Assembly: GCF_000003815.2 (NCBI RefSeq)
Contig: NC_049989.1
Location: forward strand, 844,122-908,121
DNA length: 64,000 nt
From: Branchiostoma floridae
Taxonomy: Eukaryota; Chordata; Leptocardii; Amphioxiformes; Branchiostomatidae
Direction: 5' to 3'
Shown: piece by piece, positions 13,701 through 22,829 of the stretch
Layout: each line of letters begins with the position of its first letter
Position numbering within the stretch: position 1 is the stretch's first letter
Notes under the pieces: model-generated
Seen by the model: only the letters and a program-made list of their open reading frames with translations
What the model was told of the DNA's origin: nothing
The model's database searches: none
Program-made: the position numbers and the translations under genes

Positions 13701-16700
13701 ACACATATTTCCATTCTGAGAGTTTAATCAAAGCAATCATGTGTAACACTTTGACTCTATGGCAAAGAATTCAGCAATTAAGTTTTTCAATATGATATAC
13801 ATACAATGTACAATACAATATAGAATACAACTAAAGTTCCACAACCCCATGCCTTTGCTAAATGATCTTACCTTTACAACTGGTGTATTAATTGTGTTTG
13901 TGTAATTAATTAGTTCATTTGCATAAATTATATAAATTGATCAACTCCACCCAAATACTGTAAATGCAGAAATGTTCGCGGTGGATTAATGTTCGCGGTT
14001 TTCGCGGCGGCCGCTTCACCGCGAATTTAAAACCACCGCGAACATTTTTCCATACAAGTAAGAGACTACAGTGCATGGTGCTACCGCAAAATTAAAACCA
14101 CCGCGAAAAGTCCATTTTGCCGCTACCACGAAATTAAATCCCCGCGAACTTAAATGCATTTAGATTTACAGTAACTGATGTACATAGAAACAATTTATGT
14201 TCAGCAAAAGGCTTTAATCACATTATCTGATAACTACTATAATTAATGTTCAACGATGTTCACCTGCACGTTACTACCAAATGCTACAATTAAGAAATCC
14301 AGTCTTTTACCCCAGTGGGATTATAGTGTTTTGTCATTAATTAGTAAATTAGATCCTTATTTGCATAATATTTACCTATCAACATTCTTCTCTGTCTTAG
14401 TTACAAATGGTGGGACCGCGTAGCGCAGAGGTAGCGTGTTAGGCTCGGGACCGAGAGGTCTCAGGTTCGAATCCGACTGCCATGCTACCTATCTTGTGCC
14501 CTTGGGAAAGGTACTTTACACGACTTTCCTCACGTTACTCAGGTGAAAATGAGTACCAAGCTTTGACTACGGCCGTCCCTCGGATAGGACGTAAAATAGA
14601 GGTCCCGTGTCTGGGGAGAGCCACACCCCATGCACGTTAAAGAGCCCCCACACGTGCGATGGTGCGGTGTGCGTTGGTGCGAAATCCTTCGTCTAGAATT
14701 GGTGATTCTCTACAAATCACCCGGACTCCAGGAAGAATAGTGACATATCAGTCACTAATGGAGATCTGTATAACCTAACCTAAATATCACCTGATGTTGC
14801 AATAGTCCTATAATAAAGTAACAGGGAAGGTTTACATAATTTCCTCATTAATTATGCAAATCAGAGTTTGATTTGCATGATAATATTCAACTATATCAAG
14901 CATTAAAGCTATCTACATACCAACTTAAGCTATCTACATAACAAAAATCATGATGACCATCAACCCCTTCTTGAGTTATTCCCTTCCAAAGTATGTCCAA
15001 AACAAGCCACATGTTTGATAGGCCCAAACCTACACCACATACTCTCAGCCTTAAGAGCTATCTAACACTAAATAATTACAACCATAACATGTCCAGAATT
15101 CAGGATATCAAACCTGGACATAGGGGCCTCCAAATCTAATCCTTTTCAGACCTACTCACATATCAATTAATACAATCCAACCAGGCATTCTTGAGTTATG
15201 GTGTTTTTCTACAAACAAAACGTTCTGGCAAAGGCAACTAATGATGAGTATATCAGAATATAATAATCAATGAATCACAACAAGGTTTTTCAGCATTGAC
15301 ATAATTCTAAAGCATTTCTAGACTTAATAATTTATTACTGAGACCAGGTTTGGGAACTGTGATCTTTTGTCATCAGATTCTGCACATTTTGTAACCTCAT
15401 CATTATATCCTCTAGGATGTTTCATTACTGGGGATAAATCTTTTCATTTTCTAATAAAAAAATTGAAGGCCTTTGGATCAACACCATTTTTGCTTCTTTG
15501 TTTAAACAAAACTTCATTTATTCATAAAAATTTTACTAAGAGATATCAAATATAAATGCAGTCAAATACATGCAGCATACAGAATGTGCATGTACCAATA
15601 TCTATTTTGAACACTTAGTCTATCCTATAGTATTTCTACATTTTCATGTTTTTATTATACCATTTTCTTCCAGAGCCTACCTGGCATCAGGATCTCTGCA
15701 TTACGAAGGACTGCTTTCTGCACCGCAGGCAGCAGCTTCTCCTTGAAGTCCTTGTGGTTAGCATGGCGTAACAAGCTCTCACAGTTCACCTGCACAGACA
15801 TAATATGGGTCAGTCAGACAGCAACACTTGCCAACTACTAAACACAAGGACGAAATGTTCCCAGGACACATTAAAGAGTGATAATAAAGGATTTGGCATA
15901 TCCTAATGTAACAAATAACTGTGAACAGCAGAGAGTGGCAAATATACAGGTTTTTCATTTGACATCATCTGCGCCATGTCGGATTATACAGGGTATGCTG
16001 TAATGTTTACAGTAAACTGTCATTCCAATTATAGTGACAAGACAGAATAGTTAACACCACTTAATTGGCGATTTGTTTACTTAATTAAACTAAAATTAAA
16101 TAGGTTTCCTGCAAGTAACAATAGATAATGATTGAAGGCATTATCTATATTTTAATATGAAAACTGTAATGTAGTATGTTCCAGGCGAGATCACTTACCA
16201 GGACATGCTGAGGAGGCGATGTTTTGCCACTGAGCACTGACTTGATGTACAGGTCCAAAAGGGGGCTCTGTGCAAAACACCGGAAGAAAATTACTTGCAT
16301 ACAGGAAATCATGAAAAGCTTTACCACTGGAAATCTGAATATAAGTGTGTCAAGATCTGAAGCAATTGTATAAACCTGGCTGTATAATGGTTTCTAATGA
16401 TCCCCATTTCATCATATAAAAACTGGTAGATTTGAAGTGGTTCCAAGACAGGGCCCAACCAGTATCCACTTATTGATATGTTCAGAAAACATTTCCCTGT
16501 GCTGGATATATTTTAGGCCATACCAATTTAATTCTTGGTTCACGGATTTTTTCATAAAAAATATGGAGCGAGAGGGCGAAATAAAAATAAAAATTGTAAA
16601 ATGGTTGGGGTAAAGGTGATGGCTAATCCAAAACATAAAGAAAAAAAGTTTTTAGCTTGAAAAAAGTACAAAAACACTATTATTGTACAGTAACAGCACC

Positions 16701-19700
16701 TGTACCCACACTTTAAGGAGCTTATAATATAAAGGCCAATTTGCTACACCAAAAAGCTGGTGAATGGTTTCATTAATGGTGAAAATTTGCTGAGTGGTAA
16801 TTTTTATTTTTATTTTTATTTCCAAAAAATAGGAGCGAGCGAATCCGTGAACCAAGAAATTAAATTGCCGTGGCCTTAGCAATAATGAAATATGTTAATT
16901 AGCAACATTCTAAGGAGTCAAATGAAGTATATAAATCATCATCATCATCATCGTCGCCTGCATATTTCTACATAAATCCGGACTTTTCCTGGGTGTTTCC
17001 ATAACTTTTGCAACGTTCTACTCACAAGCTCACAGGCAGAAACATGCTGAAAGTACCATACATTGTACATTTTGTATGTCTCCCAGAATTTTCCACACAA
17101 TCTGCAAAAACTTGCTGGACACTTGCTGGAGTTTGTGGGTCATCTTAAAGAACTGCTTTTAGTAAAACTTAAGTTAATGCATGTTTGGTGGCCTTTACAG
17201 TAGTAAACAACACAAAATTGTTCCTGTACAGAAGGGATGCAAACTAATAGATAAATAAATAGAATAATACCATCATGAATATTTCATAGAGGTAATAACT
17301 TTATGTGAGGTTTATTGGAAACTTGTCAGCCAGCAAACTGCCAGCAGTTGGGGAAAATGCTTGAATAGCTGCATACTTGGGGAAAAAATCATGAGAAAAA
17401 CTGTAATAGAAAAAAACCTACAATCATTTGCAAAATCATACCACTTTTCTGACCTTAAACTTGTTGATATTGTCCATGTCCTTTGTTTCTGTGAAGTATC
17501 TCATCACAGCCCCCACCAGACACATCAGGACCAGGCTGGGCTCCAGGCTGCACAGAGTCTCTCCACATGCAGCAGCAAGACCTGGCAGCTTATGGTTCAA
17601 CAGAACACATGGCCTCACAAGTCAGAAATGTACATTCAAGTCAAACTCCTAAAAAGCTTTTTCCTCTTTATTTGCCCTCTTAACATTGGATGCAATAACT
17701 GTATCCCATGGTTTTATAACTTCACAGAATTTCACAAAAGTTTTTTCCTCTTTATTTGCCCTAAGTGTTAACATCAAATGCACTAACTATAACAGTGGTG
17801 TTATAACTTCACAAAACGTACCTTAACCCAAGCACTTTTCAACACCTTGTATGCACCCAAACTGATGGATGCCTTTCTGCACACAGCAGTGGTATGGAGA
17901 AGGGCACTTTGTATCTTGACCTGTAACAAAATAAACAGGCAAACTGAAAAGACTATTATAATGGAAGTATTGCATACAGAACTTGTGCCAGGACAGTTGT
18001 AAGGGGTCCTTCTCACACTGTCTGAAAAAAAATAGGAATTTTCTGGAACTTTTGCAGCATTTTGAGGGGGCAAACTTGAATATAAAGTCAAACCTGTATT
18101 AGCAGCCACCCTTGCATAGCGGTCGCCTGGCTGTTGTTGCAACCACCTTTTGTCGGTCCCTTGGATTTTTCCCATTGACCTAAGCATCAAGAAATAGCCT
18201 ATAGCGGCCACCTGTCCAACACGGCCAGAAACATAGAAACACTGCCTATTGCGACCATACAGCGGCTGTATGTGCCCCTGCACTGAGTTTGAAATTGAAG
18301 TTCCAAAGGGTTTTTGGTGGTACCTTGAATGCTAGAGTGCAAGTGTCGGAGTGGCTGCTATAGACAGGTTTGACTGTACTTTCGTGTTTCTATTACCATT
18401 TTGATTAAGTATATGCAATATATATTTCTTTGGATATGTACATGAAGCAAAACAGGAAGAAGACTGACTATTTCACCTTTATCCAAGGAGCCTTTATCCG
18501 TTGTTTCTCTAAATAGGGTATTCATGGAAATCAAGACTTAGTCAACGGACAGTGGTTTGTAACTGCAGTATTTTGTCCATTGAGAGAGAGAGATTGACAT
18601 GATATCCCTAGATGCTCTGGATAAAGGCAACCCCACAGACAAAGATGATCTTCTTCTCATTTCATCACTACAGTCAAACCTGTATTAGGGGCCACCTCTG
18701 CAGAGGGGCCACCTGTCCATAGTGGCCACTTTTTGTCGGTCCCTTGGGTATTTTATCTACAAGTTGCCACCTCTATACAGAGGCCACCTGTCTATAGTGG
18801 CCAAATTTGTCCGCAGACAAAGATGATCTTCTTCTCATTTCATCACTATACTCAAACTCAAAGATAAACTACGGTAACCGTAAACTCCTAGTCTAGCAAT
18901 CTACTTCAGAACTTAAGTGGGAAGTACTTACATGTATCTTCAACATTCATGTACAGTTCTGTTATTCTCCATACAATAATCACACATGAATATTAGAACT
19001 CACCAGTTTAGTCCACAAGGCACCAGTACACTTTTCAGTACCACTGAAGGTAGTGTGGAGGATGAGGCATGACCAGCGCAGTCCAGTCAGGGACACTACA
19101 CACAGGGCAGGGCTGGACACATGGAACAAGGAGACACTTGGGTAAGTTTCCCATGGTTCACCTGCAACTATGCAAGTTGAGTTTATCTGACGTCATCAAT
19201 ATTAACTGCCACTAGGGGTGAGTCCAAGACTACACCCAAACATTCCAATGTGACTGGGAATGTGACTGTATAGTCCACTAGAAAAGTGAACAGTCCTCGA
19301 CTTTCAAGCGGCCAGTTCTCTTACAAGCGTACAGACACTACACTCCTCCAGAATCGGTACAGTGGCTACATGGCCCACTACATCTGTTTCTCGTTGGGAC
19401 GTGCTTCCCTCCCTATGCCAGCACACGTATGGGTGGTATCTGTCAGTGTTAGCTGCGATTATCTGGCATTTCCCGATATTATAAAATAATGGTCCATTTT
19501 GCCACAAAGAAATCTGTTTGGTGGAGTATCTAACTCTGAATGGCGTTTTGAAATCCCACCTTCATGCAAACAAGACTAACTGTCAGCTTAGTGAATAACA
19601 GCCCACAAGTCAGAAAATAAATTTAGAAGCAAGTACGTTAAACTTTGCAAAAATCATCTTACCACCATAAGAACGCGTGGCCATCCCAAGATACAGGAGC

Positions 19701-22550
19701 CTTCTAACAAATTATGTTAACGGGTACATGAAAACAATATATAACATAAAACCTGGGTCTTGGATTTTGCCAGTCTTTTCCAATGTCTTCCAAGGTGGCC
19801 AATAGCTGTTTTGTTGTGGTGTCTGGATGGATGTTCCCCATACTCCTAATGGCATCTTCTACAGCTCTCCGGGAAGCCTTGTCCCTGTTTAAAGAAGTAT
19901 GAGATTGTGACTCATTAAAACTTGAAACCTCACTAGTAAAATCTATGTAAAATCATCATATCATTAAATGTAAAATGACCCAGCCCATGGGTCATCATCA
20001 TCATCATCATTTATCTATCTTACCATGGTAAAATCACACTCAGGTTACAGCATGCTTTTCAGGTGTCCCTGGACATATACATAACAAACAACATCTGGGA
20101 CTTCCAAACTCGTCTCTTACAAACCCTTACCCTATGTCTGTTTCTACTGCTGTCTAACCCACTAACCAGTACAAATTTTGTGCCAAAAACTGAAAACGGA
20201 AAGCAAGGAAAGGGTAAATCAAAGGTTGAAGTACTGACCGGTATCTTTGGATGGAGAGAGTGAAGAGTCGGATCAGGCCTTTCACTGCCTGCTCGGGGAA
20301 GTCTGAAACAAAGACATAATTGTAAGTAGGGCTGGGTACCGGTACGGCTTACCGGTCGAGGAAAAAAATGAGCTAAGTAGATTAGAACTCTCTATTGTCA
20401 TTTCTACCAAGGTGTTTCTACCAAGTTTTACAGTCGATCATACAAAGGCAGTTAGCCTTGTAGGATTTCAAAACGTCAGTGGGAGTAGAATACTCCACAA
20501 AACAGATTTCTTTGTAACGAAATGGACCATTTTTTTAGTATCGTCCATTCACAAGTTATCACATACTGAATCAGGTCCAGGTTCAGGTCCGGACCTGGAC
20601 CTGATCCTCTGGACCTGAACCGGACCTGAATTTTCTGTAATGGTACCCACCACTAGTAAGGTTATCCTACATTACATGGTTCTCATCAGGATTAGTTCAC
20701 AGTGTATGGCACATCTAAGTGCAGCATCTAAGTATGTGGCAAACCCTGCAGAGAGGAGGACTAGTGCTACCTTCTGGATAACCTTAATCCGACGCAACTT
20801 AAATCCAACACTTTTCAGAACCCATCTGTCAGTCAAACACTTACAAAACCAGTAAGGTATACGACTTAAAACCTTGTAAGTTTGAGCTCACAAAGATCAC
20901 ACGCTGCAGCGGCAAGTTAATCAATCTTACGGTATGTTTTCATGCCGTTAATCAAGTCGTAGGAGGGGGGCTGCAATCGTAATTTCAAGCAATTCTACTT
21001 TTCGTCCTCACATTACACATTCATCATCACAGTAGATATAGCGAAAAATTAATAAACTGTCCATCCAAGACAACCAACATGCCTTGAAGTGTCCCTGTTT
21101 CATGTACAGTGGCAGGCTTTGCCACATTTTAATTCAGCAGCCATTTTAATTCAGCAGAACATGCGCCATTTTGACAGCAAGTTCCGTCACCCCTATTCTC
21201 AAAGTGCTCACATCCAAAGTCAGCAAGACGGATCTCACCGGCAAAACCAACAGCCCCCACACGGGGACATACTGTATGGAGTTGGTAGTGTGTTGTGCGG
21301 ATATATTTTGGGGGAGCCATTCACAAAACATCATATTTACGGCCATTTGCTTACCAAACAACGGATGAAAAGTTTTATAGAACGTAATAACCCGGAGAGG
21401 AGATAGGCGCCGCCAGGGGAAAAAAATGCCTATTGATACAGCACAACATGTTGTGCTGCCCTTACGGCTAATTAATCAGCCTACGGCTGATTAAAAGGCT
21501 ATGGGACGAACGAACGAACGAACGAATAACCGTGTACTGTAGTGGAACAGCAGAACGGATTTGCCGTTTGTTGATGTGTTTTTAGGCCATGTTCTGATCG
21601 CGGCTATCAGCAGTTTACCGACATGCTGATTTGCCTTATTATTAAACCTTGCGTAAGTGCCGGTTAATTGATTCGTTGTAAATATGAAATCCATTGATAA
21701 ACAGCCTTGTTATATTATTGTGTCGGATTAAAGTTCCACTAGGAATAGAATCTCAAGGGACTTGCTATCAGTTACACTCTCTGTGAAGTATTATTTTCTC
21801 TAGACACTACGGAAAGTGGGAGACCAATGCACGTGTACGAAGGGTCGGAGAAACATAGTAAACAATGCACTAAACAGTTTCCAAATTGCTTAAAAGCCCG
21901 CTTGTTTTTTCATGGTTCAGCGCTGAATATGCTGGAATATGTCGGATTAAGGTTCTTTGCCGTTACATGTACAATTTTAATACAGACAGAAATCTATGAA
22001 CATTGGATACACATTTGTTCTTGTGCTATGTACATGGGCTTGGGCCAAAAATATTATGCTACCAACAAGGAAATTTCACCACTGGCCCCCTATTCAGAAG
22101 GCACTTCATATTTGTGGGCATCCCGGTCCAGGCTAGGCCTGGAAACAGTCTGGTATCCAGGCTAAGAAGTAAGAGACTGGTGGCTAGGTTAGTGACGTAC
22201 TCTATTCTCAAAGCAGAGGTTAGGCTCAGGGAAGCGATCCAGTAAAAATTCCGACGACTGCTATCTCCGCGACCCAATATTTGCAGCCTCTGCTTGGAGA
22301 AAGTATATAACGTTACGTGATCAACGTACCCGGCTTGCCGACACATGGCACCAAGTCCCGCAGGAGGCATAACTGCTCCGATGTCGACGATGTCGTAGCC
22401 CGACTGCTGAAGTGGCGAAGGATTTCGGTCGTCTGAAATAATGATGTAACATCACAAGTCAAAAAATCATCCATTAGCAAAAGCAAGACGATGAAACAAC
22501 GACTGAAGCAGCGGTAAGCGTGTACGTAACGTTACCTGAGAGTCCGCCAT
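1796..22550 (-). CDS. GCN1: GCN1, eIF2alpha-kinase activator, 5' part (22 exons; 3' end outside window)
   Basis: GCN1 is a very large HEAT/ARM-repeat protein that binds stalled or collided ribosomes and activates the kinase GCN2 in amino-acid stress. Exons, in transcript order: 22550-22536, 22432-22330, 20302-20239, 19884-19753, 19703-19663, 19161-19004, 17920-17822, 17588-17454, 16267-16199, 15789-15681, 13189-13115, 10748-10569, 9872-9774, 9535-9438, 8970-8895, 7539-7387, 6712-6620, 5010-4935, 4309-4150, 3337-3136, 2431-2307, 1974-1796. All junctions are GT/AG and phases are continuous over 2441 coding bases (813 codons plus 2 nt). The protein starts MADSQ. Segments such as VHEGTLVYTLSMLSLWC, LKTSTTAVRTAYLQCMLA and WPEGELYNQTILQ match vertebrate GCN1 in order, recalled from family knowledge. 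The GCN2-binding region would be encoded outside the window. The start has a good context (ATCATGG). The 41-nt fifth exon is the least certain, supported only by phase and splice sites. Confidence 0.95.
4481..4839. mobile_element. Non-autonomous inverted-repeat element in GCN1 intron
   Basis: The ends are inverted copies: CATGCAGGGCTCGAAATAC on the left and GTATTTCCAGCCCTGACATG on the right. The interior is rich in GTGCAGGTA and TACCTGCAC words in both orientations. It has no coding capacity. It lies between GCN1 exons 18 and 19. Confidence 0.65.
5882..6522. mobile_element. TIR element, TTAGGCCA family, copy 1
   Basis: The left end, TTAGGCCACAGCAAGTAAAT, is mirrored at the right by ATTTACTTGCTGTGGCCTTA. 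Just inside the left end is a GGATGACATC block shared with the copies at 35883 and 57152. It lies in the GCN1 intron between exons 17 and 18. A fragment of another repeat, containing CCTCTGCTTGGAGAG, appears to be nested near 6250-6275. No transposase was seen. Confidence 0.75.
7523..8503 (-). repeat. 71-bp minisatellite made from the GCN1 exon 16 acceptor
   Basis: About 14 tandem copies of a unit of mostly 71 bp (a few are 64-66 bp, lacking one CTCAC step) abut GCN1 exon 16. Read on the minus strand, each unit contains the intron end GATGCTGTCCTCAG, then the first 17 exon bases GTGACACCCTGCTGCAG, then AGTTAG and a donor-like GAGGTGAGG. The genuine acceptor is the copy next to the exon, with the exon starting at 7539. 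Copies differ by only a few substitutions, for example CATTGCTG for CATCACTG, so the array is young or homogenised. Confidence 0.95.
8687..8840. repeat. Dispersed repeat, copy 1 of 3
   Basis: The block GAATGTAAGTTNATCTGTGA, then GTCAACATTATGTT, then ATATCCATGCACAAAATAAA, recurs at about 31257-31440. It also occurs inverted at about 10800-10918. Copies 1 and 2 share CGAAAGCTTGT and a GGTAAGCG-TTTATTTT end. It lies in the GCN1 intron between exons 15 and 16. Class unknown. Confidence 0.55.
10800..10918. repeat. Dispersed repeat, copy 2 of 3 (inverted)
   Basis: This is the reverse complement of the repeat at 8687-8840. It begins GATCGAAAGCTTGTTGGTAA and ends near CATTCAAATC. It lies directly beside the 480-bp repeat R1 at 10924. 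Confidence 0.5.
10924..11403. mobile_element. 480-bp repeat R1, left unit of a composite element
   Basis: R1 begins GGTCTCATTGATG and ends with its exact 13-bp inverted complement CATCAATGAGACC. By eye it is the same, base for base, as R2 at 12268-12747. It is preceded by TTAT and followed by TTAA. No open reading frame of note. It lies in the GCN1 intron between exons 11 and 12. Confidence 0.9.
11404..12267. other. 864-bp spacer between the 480-bp repeats R1 and R2
   Basis: The spacer starts TTAAAT and ends ACTTAA, so TTAA touches both repeats. It contains a C-rich run near 11713-11729. It shows no long open frame and no protein similarity I recognise. It may be the internal part of a composite element or simply host sequence trapped between two insertions. 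Confidence 0.6.
12268..12747. mobile_element. 480-bp repeat R2, right unit of a composite element
   Basis: This has the same length, orientation and, as far as I can read, sequence as R1, including the GGTCTCATTGATG inverted ends. It is preceded by TTAA and followed by TTAT, the mirror of the arrangement at R1. The identity implies recent duplication or gene conversion, or an assembly artefact. Confidence 0.9.
13339..13505 (-). mobile_element. LINE 3' tail with (AAAC)n end
   Basis: Read on the minus strand, this ends TGAAAAGCAGCCTGCAGGCC, then AATAAACAAAG, then an (AAAC)n run at 13379-13339. The same 3' end with the same tetranucleotide tail recurs at 51549-51680. A common 3' end with a short-repeat tail is usual for CR1/L2-like LINEs. 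No reverse-transcriptase frame remains. Confidence 0.6.
13966..14173. mobile_element. Short TIR element rich in CGCGAA
   Basis: The left end, TACTGTAAATGCAGAAATGT, is mirrored by a right end of CATTTAGATTTACAGTA. The interior repeats GTTCGCGGT / ACCGCGAA several times in both orientations. It lies in the GCN1 intron between exons 10 and 11. Length and ends fit a MITE. Confidence 0.75.
14412..14780 (+). mobile_element. tRNA-derived SINE
   Basis: The head resembles a proline tRNA: GCGTAGCGCAGAGGTAGCG as box A and GGTTCGAATCC (14464-14474) as box B. The anticodon-like loop CTCGGGA has a weak stem. A tRNA-unrelated body follows and ends near TAACCTAACC. A shorter relative sharing CTATCTTGTGCCCTT and AGGTGAAAATGAGTACC lies at about 30712-30875. 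A stand-alone tRNA gene is unlikely because of the stem mismatches and long body. Confidence 0.75.
14820..15250 (-). repeat. Dispersed octamer-rich repeat family, partial copy
   Basis: This contains TTCCTCATTAATTATGCAAAT, CATACC-AAAATCATGATGACC and TTCTTGAGTTATTCCCTTC. These blocks occur in the same order in the copies at 41830, 49190 and 51980, and inverted at 27170 and 62620. It lies in the GCN1 intron between exons 10 and 11. Confidence 0.55.
16513..16878. mobile_element. TIR element, TTAGGCCA family, copy 2
   Basis: Inverted ends of about 36 bp: TTAGGCCATACCAATTTAAT on the left, and ATTAAATTGCCGTGGCCTTA on the right, with TTGGTTCACGGATT just inside both. The interior has GAGCGAGAGGGCG. 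It lies in the GCN1 intron between exons 8 and 9. A fragment with the same right end lies at about 33025-33083. Confidence 0.8.
18086..18375. mobile_element. TIR element with GGCCACCT-type internal repeats
   Basis: The left end AGTCAAACCTGTATTAGCAG is mirrored on the right by CTGCTATAGACAGGTTTGACT. A related half element starts at 18671 with CAGTCAAACCTGTATTAGG. It carries several GGCCACCT/TAGTGGCCA words and the shared phrase TTTTGTCGGTCCCTTGG. It lies in the GCN1 intron between exons 6 and 7. Confidence 0.7.
18636..18848. repeat. 35-bp direct repeats flanking a GGCCACC element fragment
   Basis: A 35-bp sequence beginning CAGACAAAGATGATCTTC and ending TTTCATCACTA occurs at 18636-18670 and again at 18814-18848. 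Between them lie 143 bp of the AGTCAAACCTG family. It is too long for a normal target-site duplication, so a local duplication is more likely. Confidence 0.7.
19485..19565. repeat. Dispersed repeat fragment (AATCTGTTTGGTGGA family), copy 1
   Basis: This shares ATGGTCCATTTTGCC, AAAGAAATCTGTTTGGTGGA and GTTTTGAAATCCCA with 36240-36345. It matches the region 20455-20535 in reverse complement. It lies in the GCN1 intron between exons 5 and 6. Confidence 0.5.
20412..20645. repeat. Dispersed repeat (CAGGTCCGGACCTG family), copy 2
   Basis: An inverted copy of the block at 36150-36345. It ends in back-to-back palindromic words CAGGTCCGGACCTGG and TCTGGACCTGAACC near 20574-20632. It lies in the GCN1 intron between exons 2 and 3. 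Confidence 0.5.
21505..21527. repeat. (GAAC)n microsatellite
   Basis: A short run of CGAA/CGAACG tetranucleotides inside the GCN1 intron between exons 2 and 3. Confidence 0.8.
22190..22316. mobile_element. Short inverted-repeat fragment beside GCN1 exon 2
   Basis: The left arm, TACTCTATTCTCAAAGCAGAGG, is answered by GCCTCTGCTTGGAGAAAGTA on the right. The CCTCTGCTTGGAGA end also occurs near 6250, 33840 and, diverged, 37270. The element ends about 14 bases from the exon 2 donor at 22329. Confidence 0.5.
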
Positions 22551-22829
22551 GATGGCCAAGACGAAACTTCCGACTTTTACCGAATTTTAACGAGTACACT
22601 TCCGGGATTTTTTCAATGATTAATATTCAACTTCTTAAGGTGTGGTGAGTTTATGGGCCATTAAAAGTCATTCTAGTATACACTCGTGTATTCTCCAACA
22701 AATAATTTGTAATCTCTCCCCCGAACTGCCGACGATGTGACCTCTGACCTGGAGGTCATGTAATGTGGCGGCAGTTTGAAACTGAAAGTGGGTCCGTCAT
22801 CAGGCCTGGTGGCTACCTCAGAGTAGAAT
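22551..22829. promoter_or_regulatory. Probable bidirectional promoter between GCN1 and RAD51D
   Basis: Only 279 bp separate the two divergent start codons, so both 5' UTRs and core promoters must fit here unless an upstream noncoding exon exists. No TATA box is evident at a typical distance from either ATG. CACTTCCGGGA at 22597-22607 reads CCGGAAGT on the minus strand, an ETS/GABP-type site common in bidirectional housekeeping promoters. ATGGCGG at the GCN1 start resembles a YY1 site. TGACCTCTGACCTGGAGGTCA at about 22739-22758 contains three nuclear-receptor half-sites. The site calls are by eye. Confidence 0.65.

Noticed and set aside
14412-14484. tRNA-Pro-like gene
   Set aside because: The anticodon stem has mismatches, the acceptor stem does not close well, and a SINE body follows directly.
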